Positions 44,308-53,387 of a stretch of 64,000 bases of DNA are shown here, piece by piece. Every line of letters begins with the position of its first letter. The stretch's first letter is position 1. The notes below the pieces were generated by a model. The model had not been told where the DNA came from. It did not search any database and worked only from the letters and a program-made list of their open reading frames with translations. Origin of the DNA: Methylonatrum sp040877625 (GTDB taxonomy: Bacteria > Pseudomonadota > Gammaproteobacteria > Nitrococcales > Aquisalimonadaceae); contig JBBDNK010000041.1 of NCBI GenBank assembly GCA_040877625.1, forward strand, positions 186,001 to 250,000, given 5' to 3'. A program made the position numbers and the translations under genes.

Positions 44308-45750
44308 TCATGCCAAACCCAGCACGCCCAGCAACCATCTCTTATCCAGATGCGTCTCCACCGCATCCGCGAGCCTGTCCAGTTGTGCCTCCCGGTGCGC
44401 CTGATAATCCACCGCACCCGATGTGTCCCTTAGCCCCGCGCGGCGCAGCAAGGCCTCGCAGGCCTCGGCATGATCGAACAGCCCGTGAACGTAGCTGCCC
44501 ATAATCTGCCCGTCGGCGCTGACCGCACCGTCCGGTCGGCCATCAATCTCCAGTAGCGGGTATGCCAGCGCCGGGCCCTCGGTCACGCCGTTGTGAATTT
44601 CGTAACCGGTCAGTCGAGCGCCCTCGGGCAAAACGCGGCCGGTGACATTACGTAACTGTTTACCGGACACCAGGCGCGTTTCCATGTCCAGCAAGCCCAG
44701 GCCCTGCGCGTGGTCGGCCGCCCCCTCAAGACCTTCGGGGTCATGCACGGCAAGGCCCAGCATCTGGAAACCGCCGCAAATGCCGAGCACATGCCCGCCG
44801 TAGCGCAGATGACGGTGGAGCACGGCTTCCCAGCCCTGGGCGCGGAGCCAGGCCAGATCCGCGCAGGTGCTCTTGGTGCCGGGCAAAATGATGAGGTCGG
44901 CAGGCGGAATCGGCCGATCCGGCCCCACAAAGGTCAGTTCCACGCCGGGATGCAGGCGCAAAGGGTCGAAATCGTTGTGATTGCTGATACGCGGCAACGC
45001 CGGCACCACAACCCGCAGCGCGCTTCCAGAGGCTTTACGCCCGTGGATGGTCACACTGTCTTCCGCATCCAGAACCAGCCCCTGCAGGTAGGGCAGCACG
45101 CCCGCCACCGGCCTGCCGGTGCGCTCGGTCAGCCAGTCCAGCCCTGGTTCCAGCAGGGCCATGTCGCCGCGAAAGCGGTTGATGACAAAGCCGCGGATAC
45201 GGGCCCGTTCCTGAGCAGATACCAGTTCCAGCGTGCCCACGAGCTGAGCGAACACCCCACCACGATCAATATCGCCAACGAGCAGCACGGGGCAATCCAC
45301 CATCTCGGCAAACCCCATGTTGGCAATGTCGTTTGCGCGCAGGTTGATCTCCGCCGGGCTGCCGGCACCCTCGGCGATGATCACGTCATGGCGCGCCGAC
45401 AGCGCCTGCCAGGCGGCCAGCACCCCGGCGCGCGCCTCGGCCTTGTAGGCGTGGTAATCCAGGGCGTGCATATTGCCGTGCACCCGGCCGCGCAGGATCA
45501 CCTGGGCGCCGGTGTCGCTCTGGGGTTTGAGCAGGACCGGATTCATGTCGCTGTGGGGCGGCAGTCCGCACGCCAGAGCCTGCAATGCGGTGGAGCGGCC
45601 GATTTCACCGCCGTCCACGGTTACGGCGCTGTTCAGGGCCATGTTCTGGGGTTTGAACGGCGCCACGTTAACGCCTTGACGCCGGAGCCAACGGCACAGG
45701 GCCGCGACCACCGTGCTCTTGCCGGCATCCGAGGTGGTGCCCTGAATCAT
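44308..45750 (-). CDS. cobQ: Cobyric acid synthase (glutamine-hydrolysing)
   Basis: The 480-aa protein has the usual length. The N-terminal ATPase domain carries MIQGTTSDAGKSTVVAALCR as a P-loop-like motif and the substrate loop FKPQNMALNS. The C-terminal class I glutamine amidotransferase domain has the nucleophile in GHVLGICGGFQMLG and a His in SYVHGLFDH. CobQ amidates the b, d, e and g side chains of adenosylcobyrinic acid a,c-diamide. It lies 20 bp after cobO, last in the riboswitch-controlled leftward unit. Confidence 0.95.
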   Translation of the reverse strand: MIQGTTSDAGKSTVVAALCRWLRRQGVNVAPFKPQNMALNSAVTVDGGEIGRSTALQALACGLPPHSDMNPVLLKPQSDTGAQVILRGRVHGNMHALDYHAYKAEARAGVLAAWQALSARHDVIIAEGAGSPAEINLRANDIANMGFAEMVDCPVLLVGDIDRGGVFAQLVGTLELVSAQERARIRGFVINRFRGDMALLEPGLDWLTERTGRPVAGVLPYLQGLVLDAEDSVTIHGRKASGSALRVVVPALPRISNHNDFDPLRLHPGVELTFVGPDRPIPPADLIILPGTKSTCADLAWLRAQGWEAVLHRHLRYGGHVLGICGGFQMLGLAVHDPEGLEGAADHAQGLGLLDMETRLVSGKQLRNVTGRVLPEGARLTGYEIHNGVTEGPALAYPLLEIDGRPDGAVSADGQIMGSYVHGLFDHAEACEALLRRAGLRDTSGAVDYQAHREAQLDRLADAVETHLDKRWLLGVLGLA

Positions 45751-45770
45751 CAGGGTGGATGCCGGTGTGG

Positions 45771-46379
45771 TCAGAGTTCCACTCCCTTCTGCGCCTTTAC
45801 CCCGGCCTGAAAGGCGTGCTTGACGACCTTCATCTCGGTTACGGTGTCGGCAATCTCGATCAGCGCCGGCTTGGCGCCGCGCCCGGTGACGACCACGTGC
45901 TGCATCCGCGGGCGGGCGACCAGATCGTCCAGCACGCGGTCCATGTCCAGGTAACCGTATTTGAGCACGATGTTGAGTTCGTCCAGCAGAATCAGCTCAT
46001 AGGCGGGATCGGCGAGCATGGCCCGGGCCTTTTCCCAGGCCGCCTCGGCGGCCTGCACATCACGGGCGCGGTCCTGGGTCTCCCAGGTGAAGCCTTCACC
46101 CATGACGTGGTAGTCGACGTTATCAAGATGACGGAAGAAGCGGTCCTCTCCGGTGGTGAACCGACCCTTGATGAACTGCACGATACCTACCCGCATGCCG
46201 TGCCCCAAGGCCCGCGCCACCATGCCGAAGCCGGAGCTGCTCTTGCCCTTGCCGGGACCGGTGAGGACCAGCAGGACACCACGGTTTTCCTGGGCCCCGG
46301 CGATGCGGGCATCGATTACGGCCTTACGGCGGAGCATGCGTTGGCGGTGCTTTTCGTCGCGATCCTGTTCGCTACGCAT
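45771..46379 (-). CDS. cobO: Cob(I)yrinic acid a,c-diamide adenosyltransferase
   Basis: The 202-aa protein of BtuR/CobO type has a P-loop GPGKGKSSSGFGMVARALGH (about residues 42-60) and VGIVQFIKGRF, EDRFFRHLDNVDYHVMGEGF and LILLDELNIVLKYGYLD. It transfers the 5'-deoxyadenosyl group of ATP to reduced corrinoids. GGAGACTG precedes ATG 46379. It is placed between btuB and cobQ, so imported corrinoid is adenosylated on entry. Confidence 0.95.
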   Translation of the reverse strand: MRSEQDRDEKHRQRMLRRKAVIDARIAGAQENRGVLLVLTGPGKGKSSSGFGMVARALGHGMRVGIVQFIKGRFTTGEDRFFRHLDNVDYHVMGEGFTWETQDRARDVQAAEAAWEKARAMLADPAYELILLDELNIVLKYGYLDMDRVLDDLVARPRMQHVVVTGRGAKPALIEIADTVTEMKVVKHAFQAGVKAQKGVEL

Positions 46380-46396
46380 GGTCAGTCTCCAATGAG

Positions 46397-48262
46397 TCAG
46401 CGGCCGGGAGTCCAGCTAAGGCCCAGGAAAACGTGCAGCCCAGGGGCCTGGAAGCTGTGTGCGGATTCGTATTCCTTGTCGAACAGATTGTCCACCCGCG
46501 CCTCGAGCGCAAAGCCGTTATCCAATGGCTGCCGATAGGCGGCGTTGACGATGCCGTAACCCGGCAGTGTGGTACCTCCATCCCGTGCTTCGGAGGCACC
46601 AAACCCTTCCACGCTCAGCACTGCTCCATTGGCCAGCGTTCGGCTGATGGTCAACGAGGCCTTTTCGTCGGGCCGGCGAACCAGCCGCTCACCGGTATCG
46701 CGGTCGATGGCCTTTTGCAGAGTGCCTGACAGATCGAAGCGCCAGGGACCGGCCATTACGCTGTGGCTGAGCTCGAAACCGCGGATTTCAGCGGAATCGA
46801 TGTTTTCGGCCAGGAACGTGCCGAAGTCGAATCCGATGAGATCGTCCACTCTGGTCAGGAACACGCTGGCCCGGGTTTCCCGTATCTGATCCGGCGAACT
46901 GATGCCAAGGCCCAGCTCCGCGGACCTGGACTTTTCCGGATTCAGGTCCGGATTGCCGAAATTCGGGTAATACAGTTCGTTGGCGGTGGGCGCCTTGAAC
47001 GCCGTGGCGGCGGAGACAAACGCCCTGACGGTCGGGCTGAAGGCGTAGCCTGTAGCCACGCTGCCGGTGGTGCTGCTACCGAATTCGCTATGCCGATCAT
47101 GGCGTGCGGCCACTTGCAGATCGATACGATCGAGGGATGTCTGCCACTGACCGAAGGCGCCGACGGTATCCGTGGTCTCATCGAATGCGGTCTGGCCGGT
47201 CAGCCGGCTGCGGTTCAGGGTTTCCGCTCGCTCGTAGTCCGCGCCCAGGGTCAGCTGCTGCGATTCGTCCAGTCGCAGCGCGTGGATCCACGATGCCGTC
47301 TGTCGCCTGGTCTGAATGCGATCGTCACGGTCGAACACGCCGCCGGCGTTGGGCGGCGCGCGATCGTCGAGCCGGTCGAGTGCGTAGCCCAGCTGCAATG
47401 TCTGCGACCAGCCACGGCTGATGTCATGGTCAAACGTGGCCGCACCGAAGGCATTGCGCGTGTCGCTGCGGGCTTTCCTGACCGGGTCGCCGTTGTCGTA
47501 GTCGAATCCGCTACGGGCGTCATACTCCACATCCGCATCGCTGACCCAGGCTCTTAGGCTGATGGTGACATCGTCACCGAGCGGCGCCACCAACGAGCCG
47601 CTGACATTGCGTTTACGGGTGCCGCTGTCCACCTTCTCTGCCGGGCTGCGCGGCGTGCGCACCGGGTATCCGTCGGTGGAGAAGAAGGACGCGTTGAGGT
47701 TGTAACGCACGGTTTCACCACCGGCCATCCCCACTTCGCCCCGCTGGCTCTGGTTGGTGCCGGCCTGGACCCTGACGCGAGGGCCGTTCGCCTCGCGGGT
47801 GAAGATCTGAATGACGCCGCCTATGGCGTCGGAGCCGTACAGCGCGGCGCGTGGACCCCGGACGATCTCGATACGCTCGATCTGTGAAGGGTCCAGGCTC
47901 CGCCAGTTGAATTCCCCGCCGGTACCTGAACTAACGCGGACGCCGTCCACCAACACCAGGGTGTGGTCCGATTCCGTGCCTCGAAGACGGACGCTGGTGT
48001 TACCGCCGAAACCGCCGGCGCGGCTGACATCCAGCCCCGGCACCGTCCTCAGCGCATCCACCAGGCTCTGGGGCTGCAGCCGGTCAATGGTTTCACGATC
48101 AATGACGGTGACGGCCGCCAGCGCGCGATCCGCGGTCTCCGCGGTGCGGCTTGGGGTGACAACGATGGGATCAAGACGGGCAACCTGCTCCTGCGCGCCC
48201 AGGGTCAACGGCAATAGTAAACCTGCAGCACCCAGGAGCCGCACGAGGGAATGGCTTTGCAT
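46397..48262 (-). CDS. btuB: TonB-dependent vitamin B12 outer-membrane receptor
   Basis: The protein of about 621 aa has a signal peptide (MQSHSLVRLLGAAGLLLPLT, cleaved near LGAQEQ) and a TonB box (LDPIVVTPSRT). The plug domain includes VDALRTVPGLDVSRAGGFGG and the VLVDGVRVSSGTGGEFNWRS region, and a 22-strand barrel ends at FLGLSWTPGR. Length matches E. coli BtuB (614 aa), though the terminal aromatic residue is not preserved. ATG 48262 follows GGGAG. A cobalamin riboswitch lies in its leader, and cobO and cobQ follow. Confidence 0.92.
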   Translation of the reverse strand: MQSHSLVRLLGAAGLLLPLTLGAQEQVARLDPIVVTPSRTAETADRALAAVTVIDRETIDRLQPQSLVDALRTVPGLDVSRAGGFGGNTSVRLRGTESDHTLVLVDGVRVSSGTGGEFNWRSLDPSQIERIEIVRGPRAALYGSDAIGGVIQIFTREANGPRVRVQAGTNQSQRGEVGMAGGETVRYNLNASFFSTDGYPVRTPRSPAEKVDSGTRKRNVSGSLVAPLGDDVTISLRAWVSDADVEYDARSGFDYDNGDPVRKARSDTRNAFGAATFDHDISRGWSQTLQLGYALDRLDDRAPPNAGGVFDRDDRIQTRRQTASWIHALRLDESQQLTLGADYERAETLNRSRLTGQTAFDETTDTVGAFGQWQTSLDRIDLQVAARHDRHSEFGSSTTGSVATGYAFSPTVRAFVSAATAFKAPTANELYYPNFGNPDLNPEKSRSAELGLGISSPDQIRETRASVFLTRVDDLIGFDFGTFLAENIDSAEIRGFELSHSVMAGPWRFDLSGTLQKAIDRDTGERLVRRPDEKASLTISRTLANGAVLSVEGFGASEARDGGTTLPGYGIVNAAYRQPLDNGFALEARVDNLFDKEYESAHSFQAPGLHVFLGLSWTPGR

Positions 48263-48399
48263 TTTGTTCTCCCGGCCATGCACACCCGCACGGCCCGATT
48301 CGGCTTTTTGTCATGCGTGGGAGGAGGTGCTGGCGGGAAGATCGCGGGCCTGGAGCTGCCGATGACCAACCCCGCGCCGCCCTCCGCAACGCTCGGTTT

Positions 48400-48580
48400 T
48401 CGCGGGCAGGCCGGTCTACGGGCTTGTGAGCGGAATGCATGGCATTCCCGGCAACCGCCTTCCCGTGCCGAAACACAGTGGCGTCGTGGTTACCGTTGAC
48501 TCAATCACCGTTGCGGGGGCAGCGTCGGAATTCCCTGGAATCCGCGAGGCGGAGGGGCACCGACTTCCCGTTTAATCCAG
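48400..48580 (-). promoter_or_regulatory. Cobalamin riboswitch upstream of btuB
   Basis: In the 380-bp leader of btuB, the minus strand carries the conserved elements in order. These are AAACGGGAAGTCGGTGCC (near 48574-48557), GCCCCCGCAACGGT (48520-48507), GCCACTG (48482-48476), GGGAAGGCGG (about 48465-48456) and the B12-box-like AAGCCCGTAGACCGGCCTGC (48425-48406). This is the cobalamin aptamer core. About 138 nt lie between the aptamer end and the btuB ATG, where an expression platform would sit, presumably blocking the GGGAG ribosome-binding site when B12 is bound. Confidence 0.93.
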
Positions 48581-48642
48581 CCGCAAGACTGCGGCTGGAC
48601 ACCTGTTGCGAGGCGCCAAATTAACAACCGTGGGTGAAACCG

Positions 48643-49422
48643 TCAACGCGAACGCGCTTCCGGTACGAATACCGGGGTGCCGTCGGCGGCGGTCAGCTTC
48701 TGCAGGGGCTGGCCGTAGAGCCGTTCCAGGCGCGGGCGCTCGAGCATGGCGCGGGTGTCGCCGGTCTCCAGATGGCCGTCCGGGAACATGAGCACCAGCC
48801 GGTCACAGTGGCCGGCGGCGATGTTGACGTCATGCAGGCTCATGCAGACGACCCGGCCGCGATCCGCCTCCTGGCGGAAGGTCTCCAGCACCTGTACCTG
48901 GTGGCGCAGGTCCAGATGGTTGGTGGGTTCGTCCAGCAGGTACAGGGCGGGATCCTGCGTCAGCACGGAGGCCACGGCCAGGCGCTGGCGTTCGCCGCCG
49001 GACAGGGTGGCGACCTGACGATCGGCCAGGTTCGCCATATTCACCCGTTCCAGGGCGCCACCGGCGAGCGCGTAGTCGTCCGGGGTTTCCAGATCCCAGG
49101 CGCGCAGATGCGGATGGCGGCCGATCAGGGCCGTTTCCATCACCGTGGCAGGGAAACTGTCGTGCTGCTCCTGGAACAGCAGGGCGACGCGACGGGCAAT
49201 CCGGCGACGTGCCGTTACCGCCAGCGGCTCGCCATCGAGGAGAATCTCGCCGGCGGACGGCGATCGCAACCCCGCCAGCGTGTGCAACAGCGTGGTTTTA
49301 CCGACACCGTTCGGGCCCAGCAGCCCCCAGCGCTGGCCTGCTTCCAGCCGCACGTCCAGCGGCGCGCCAGGGGGACGCCCGGGAATGTGGATCCGCAGGC
49401 CGCGTGTCTCCAGTACCGTCAT
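48643..49422 (-). CDS. btuD: ABC transporter ATP-binding protein for cobalamin
   Basis: The protein of about 259 aa has Walker A GLLGPNGVGKTTLLHTLAG, Q-loop LLFQEQHD, signature LSGGERQRLAVASVL, Walker B LYLLDEPTNHLD and switch His SLHDVN. It energises uptake of B12 from the periplasm. The frame is open upstream through btuC, but ATG 49422 (two bases after the btuC stop) is the natural start. Its stop lies directly upstream of the riboswitch leader of btuB. Confidence 0.92.
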   Translation of the reverse strand: MTVLETRGLRIHIPGRPPGAPLDVRLEAGQRWGLLGPNGVGKTTLLHTLAGLRSPSAGEILLDGEPLAVTARRRIARRVALLFQEQHDSFPATVMETALIGRHPHLRAWDLETPDDYALAGGALERVNMANLADRQVATLSGGERQRLAVASVLTQDPALYLLDEPTNHLDLRHQVQVLETFRQEADRGRVVCMSLHDVNIAAGHCDRLVLMFPDGHLETGDTRAMLERPRLERLYGQPLQKLTAADGTPVFVPEARSR

Positions 49423-49424
49423 GG

Positions 49425-50390
49425 TCAACGGCTCCGGTAAAGCAGGTAGAGAAAGGTGGGCACGCCGAGCAGGGCCGTAATCACGCCCACGGGCAACTGC
49501 TCGGGGGCAATCATGGTGCGGGCGAGCGTATCCGCCAGCACCAGCAACGTACCGCCCAGCAGCGCCGAGGCCGGCAGCAGCAGGCGCTGATCGCTGCCGA
49601 TCACCAGCCGCAGCATATGCGGCACCACCAGCCCCACAAAGCCCACACTGCCAGCCATCGTTACCGCCACCGCCGTCGCCAGGGAGGCGGTAATGTACAC
49701 CGACCATTCCAGCGCCCGTACCCGCACCCCCAGCGCCCGTGCCTGAAGCGCACCCCGGGACAGCACGTTGAGACTGCGCCCCAGCGGCAGGCAGATCACC
49801 AGCAAGCCGAGCAGCACCACCAGGCCCGGAGCCCACTCGCGGGCATGCGCCATATCACCCATCAGCCAGTAGAGCATGCCCGGTAGTTCGGCGGTGGGGC
49901 TCACCGCGAGCAGGAAGTTGATCGTCGCTCCCCAACCGGCGGCGACCACCACGCCGGTGAGCAGCAGACGGGTGGGCGTCCAGCTGCCGGTGCCGTGTGC
50001 CAGGCCGAACACGACCAGGGTGGAGAACAGCGCTCCGACAAAGGCGGCACCGGATACATACACACCGGCGAGCCCGGCCAGCATGGCAACCAGCGCCGCG
50101 ACCGCGGCACCGCCGCTCAGGCCCAGCACGTAGGGGTCCGCCAGCGGATTACGTAGCAGTACCTGCATCAGTGCGCCCGCCACCGCCAGCAGGCCGCCGG
50201 TGGCGAAGGCGGCCAGTGCCCGCGGCAACCGCAGATCCATCACCACGGTGGTATAAAGGCCGGTATCCGCGCCGCTGATCACCCGGCGCAGGGCACCGAG
50301 CGGCACATGAATGCTGCCCACGGCCATGGCGACCAGCAGCGCGGCCATGGCGAGCAGGGCTAGCGTCGCCAGTACACGAAACGCGTTCAT
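49425..50390 (-). CDS. btuC: FecCD-family cobalamin ABC permease
   Basis: The 321-aa integral membrane protein has about ten helices. Family segments include RVISGADTGLYTTVVMDLRL, PRALAAFATGGLLAVAGALM, NPLADPYVLGLSGGAAVAAL and GFVGLVVPHMLRLVIGSDQR, the last being the coupling region with the ATPase. It overlaps btuF by 4 bases (ATGA) and is followed by btuD, the standard BtuFCD order. Confidence 0.93.
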   Translation of the reverse strand: MNAFRVLATLALLAMAALLVAMAVGSIHVPLGALRRVISGADTGLYTTVVMDLRLPRALAAFATGGLLAVAGALMQVLLRNPLADPYVLGLSGGAAVAALVAMLAGLAGVYVSGAAFVGALFSTLVVFGLAHGTGSWTPTRLLLTGVVVAAGWGATINFLLAVSPTAELPGMLYWLMGDMAHAREWAPGLVVLLGLLVICLPLGRSLNVLSRGALQARALGVRVRALEWSVYITASLATAVAVTMAGSVGFVGLVVPHMLRLVIGSDQRLLLPASALLGGTLLVLADTLARTMIAPEQLPVGVITALLGVPTFLYLLYRSR

Positions 50391-51265
50391 GGCCGCTTGG
50401 CCCGCGCCGCTTGCAGGTGCTCGCAGACCTGCCTTGCGCCTTGAAGTATGCGAGGGGCGTGGCGCTGCAGCAGCGATGGGGGAACGAAATACAGGTTGTC
50501 CCGCTGCACCGCGGTGAGATTGGGGAACGCCCGCCAGTCGCTGAGCCAGTCGGGCCGGTCCTCTCCCATGCCGCTGGCGATGATCACCTCCGGGTCGTTC
50601 TCAAGCACGGCTTCCTTGCCCAGGCGCGGGGTGAGGCTTTGCAGATGTCCGAAGGCGTTGCGACCGCCACAGAGCTCCAGCGTACGGGTGATGATGTGAT
50701 TATCGTTGACGGTCATCAACGGCTGATGCCAGATCTGATAGAACACCTCGACCGCCGGCAGGTCAGCATAGTTGTCGCGCAGATCGCGCATCTCGGCGCG
50801 AAACGCCTCCGCCCGTCGCCGACCCTCGTCGACCGTGCCGGCCAGGCGTGCCAGACGCTCCACGGCGGTGGCTATCTCATCCAGTTCCCGGGGCTCGCTG
50901 TAATAGATGGTAAACCCCAGTTGTTCCAGGCGTTCCACCTGGGCACGCACGTTGCCGCTGCGCCAGGCAACCACCAGATCAGGCTCCATGGCGAGAATGG
51001 TTTCGAAATCGAGTTGCTTGTAACTGCCGACCCGTGGCAGATCCTCGGCGACGTGGGGGTAATCACTGTAACTGACGGTGCCGACAATCCGCTCACCGGC
51101 GCCGGCGGCGAACAACAGCTCGGTGACGTGGGGGGCCAGGCTGACGATGCGCTGCGCCGGGGCGGGCAGATCAATCACGCGGCCGGTGTCGTCCGTTACT
51201 CTGACGGGTTCCGCGGCCGCCGTGGCGACGACGATGAGGCAAAGACAGAGCAGCATCCAGCGCAT
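50387..51265 (-). CDS. btuF: Periplasmic cobalamin-binding protein
   Basis: The protein of about 292 aa has a short signal peptide (MRWMLLCLCLIVVATAAAEP) and the two-lobed class III binding-protein fold. Family segments are RIVSLAPHVTELLFAAGAGE, VGTVSYSDYPHVAEDLPRVG and EPDLVVAWRSGN. It delivers B12 to BtuCD. ATG 51265 is chosen for the signal peptide; the open frame upstream lies in the cobD 3' end. It overlaps btuC by 4 bases. Confidence 0.92.
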   Translation of the reverse strand: MRWMLLCLCLIVVATAAAEPVRVTDDTGRVIDLPAPAQRIVSLAPHVTELLFAAGAGERIVGTVSYSDYPHVAEDLPRVGSYKQLDFETILAMEPDLVVAWRSGNVRAQVERLEQLGFTIYYSEPRELDEIATAVERLARLAGTVDEGRRRAEAFRAEMRDLRDNYADLPAVEVFYQIWHQPLMTVNDNHIITRTLELCGGRNAFGHLQSLTPRLGKEAVLENDPEVIIASGMGEDRPDWLSDWRAFPNLTAVQRDNLYFVPPSLLQRHAPRILQGARQVCEHLQAARAKRP

Positions 51266-51336
51266 GACATTCCCGGGTTCGATTTCCGCAGCCCGTGAGT
51301 CTATCCGCTTCACCCCGCCGGAGGCGATGACCGCGA

Positions 51337-52341
51337 TCATGCGGTGGCCGTGGCCAAGGCCGCTGCCAGGCGGCGCCATTCGGGCTCGGACCCCGGCAGT
51401 CCGAAGCGCAAGGCGGCGGGATCCGCGAAGTGCCTGACCAATATGCCGCTGGCGGCCAGGGCGTCGCGCAACCGGGCGGCGTCCGGATGCGGGCAGTAGC
51501 GGAACAGGGCCGTTCCACCCTCGGCAGGGAGCCCGGCATCGTGAAGCATCCGGTCGAGCCGCTCACTGCCTGCCTTCAACCGCTCGCGGGCCCGCACCTG
51601 CCAACAGGTATCCTCCAGGGCACGTGCCATCAGCCAGCGCGTCGGCCCGGAAACCGCCCACGGCCCAAGCTCCCGTCGCAGCGCGTTGCACAGGCCCTCC
51701 GGCCCCAGCAACAACCCGCCACGGGCGCCCGCCAAACCGAAGAACTTGCCCAGTGACCGCAGTACCACCAGACCCGAATGCCCCAGTGTTGAAACCGCAC
51801 TGTAAACGGGGTCCGGCTCCACGAAGGCCTCGTCCACCACCAGCCACCCACCTCGCGCGGCCAGTCGCGCCCGCCATTCCAGCAAATCACTCACCGGGAC
51901 CGTCGCACCGGTCGGGTTGTTGGGCTGAATCCAGACCACCACATCCAGCTCATCCAGGCGCGCCGCCATGGACTCCGGCGACAACGGCAGCACCCGATGC
52001 CCGGCACGTTTCCACCAATGGCCATGTTCCGCATAGCCGGGCGCGGGAACGGCCACGATGCTGGCCTCGCGCAGACGCGGCAGGCACTGGATGGCGGCCT
52101 GGGAACCGGGTACGGGCACACAATCTGCACCGTCCGGCAGCGCGAGCACGGAACGAACCACCCCCTCCAGACCGTCATCTTCCTCGGGCAGACACCGCCA
52201 GACTGCATCAGGAATGTCGAGGCACGGCCAGGGCCAGGGGTTGATGCCGGTGGAGAGATCGAGCCAGGCATTCAGGGGAATACCCCATTGTCGCGACGCC
52301 GCCCGCAGGCGGCCGCCGTGTTGCGGTGCTAAAGCATCCAG
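51337..52341 (-). CDS. cobD: Threonine-phosphate decarboxylase (PLP-dependent, CobD/CobC)
   Basis: The protein of about 334 aa has fold type I PLP enzyme motifs: a start HGGRLRAASRQWGIPLNAWL, DLSTGINPWPWP, QPNNPTGATV, WLVVDEAFVEPD and the PLP-binding Lys in LVVLRSLGKFFGLAGARGG. It makes (R)-1-amino-2-propanol phosphate for the nucleotide loop. No ATG, GTG or TTG precedes HGG closely in frame. A CTG at 52341 sits six bases after GGGAGG and gives the expected N-terminus, so a CTG start is proposed; the start is uncertain. The gene overlaps the 3' end of cbiB by 13 bases. Confidence 0.88.
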   Translation of the reverse strand: MDALAPQHGGRLRAASRQWGIPLNAWLDLSTGINPWPWPCLDIPDAVWRCLPEEDDGLEGVVRSVLALPDGADCVPVPGSQAAIQCLPRLREASIVAVPAPGYAEHGHWWKRAGHRVLPLSPESMAARLDELDVVVWIQPNNPTGATVPVSDLLEWRARLAARGGWLVVDEAFVEPDPVYSAVSTLGHSGLVVLRSLGKFFGLAGARGGLLLGPEGLCNALRRELGPWAVSGPTRWLMARALEDTCWQVRARERLKAGSERLDRMLHDAGLPAEGGTALFRYCPHPDAARLRDALAASGILVRHFADPAALRFGLPGSEPEWRRLAAALATATA

Positions 52342-53252
52342 AGCACACCTCCCGCGGCCAGTACCGCGAGCCAGAGCAGTACCGCGCGACGGAGCAGGGC
52401 CAGCGCCGCGCGGATTGTGTGAATTGTCGGGGCTTGACCGGTAGCGAGCCCCAGATCGGGGCGCAGCCTGAGGGTGCCATGATACGGCGCCGCACCGCCC
52501 AGACGCACACCCAGCGCACCCGCACCGGCCGCCATGACCGGACCCGCATTGGGGCTTTCCCAGGTGTGGCCCTGGCGTCCCCAGCATCTCAGGGCCTGAC
52601 GCGTGGCACCGGTGAGTGCAAAGCTCAAGGCGGTTAGCCGGGCAGGCACCCAGTTCAGCACATCGTCGAGTCGCGCTGCCGCCCAGCCGAAACGCAGAAA
52701 GTGCGCCGTACGGTACCCCCACATGGCATCCAGGGTGTTTACCAGCCGGTGCAGCACGACGCCCGGCAGGCCCGCAGCCAAGTACCAGAACAGGCTGGCG
52801 AAAACCGCATCGGCGCCGTTCTCGAGCACTGATTCAGTCGTTGCGGTCGCCACACCTTGTTCGTCCAGGGTGGCGGTATCCCGGGACACCATACGCCCCA
52901 CCTGCCGGCGGGCCTCGGGCAGATCCCCCGCCTCGAGGGGCTCGGCAACCGCCAGGGCATGTTCCGCGAGGCTGCGCCAGCCCACGGCGAGGTACACAAC
53001 CACAACGTCCAGTAACAGCGATACCGGAGCAGGCAGCCAAAGCACAGCCACCAGGGACGCGGCCACGGGCACGGCGACCAGCATCAGCAGCGAAATCGCG
53101 CCAGCAACGCGGCCGCCACCGCCTGCAGGGTTAAGGGCCACCTCAAGCCGAGCGGCAGCGGCGCCGAACATCACCAGTGGGTGGGCGCGCGGCAGCTCGC
53201 CCAGCAGACGATCGAGAGTCAACGCCAGCAGGCAGACAAGAAACGCACTCAT
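52329..53252 (-). CDS. cbiB: Adenosylcobinamide-phosphate synthase
   Basis: The protein of about 307 aa is a membrane protein. It has DRLLGELPRAHPLVMFGAAA at the start, RRQVGRMVSRDTATLDEQGV, TESVLENGADAVFASLFWYL and VNTDMWGYRT-like VNTLDAMWGYRTAHFLRFGW, all typical of CbiB/CobD(Pd). It attaches aminopropanol phosphate to adenosylcobyric acid. ATG 53252 matches the family N-terminus; the upstream frame lies in the divergent cobT leader. It is first in the leftward uptake and salvage unit. Confidence 0.92.
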   Translation of the reverse strand: MSAFLVCLLALTLDRLLGELPRAHPLVMFGAAAARLEVALNPAGGGGRVAGAISLLMLVAVPVAASLVAVLWLPAPVSLLLDVVVVYLAVGWRSLAEHALAVAEPLEAGDLPEARRQVGRMVSRDTATLDEQGVATATTESVLENGADAVFASLFWYLAAGLPGVVLHRLVNTLDAMWGYRTAHFLRFGWAAARLDDVLNWVPARLTALSFALTGATRQALRCWGRQGHTWESPNAGPVMAAGAGALGVRLGGAAPYHGTLRLRPDLGLATGQAPTIHTIRAALALLRRAVLLWLAVLAAGGVLWML

Positions 53253-53387
53253 GGGTATCCGGAAATCGACGAACAGCCCCGCAGTGTGCCCGCGCCGCAC
53301 AGCAATCGCCAGCGGAGCGACGTCTTGACAGGCACAGGAGTGCACCGGACCATCGTCCATCCTCTGAGCCGCAATCGGATTGCTCCC

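Noticed and set aside
53253..53387. Second cobalamin riboswitch between cbiB and cobT
   Set aside because: The 135-bp gap lacks the GCCCCCGCAACGG and GCCACTG elements and the B12-box, and is too short for an aptamer plus expression platform.
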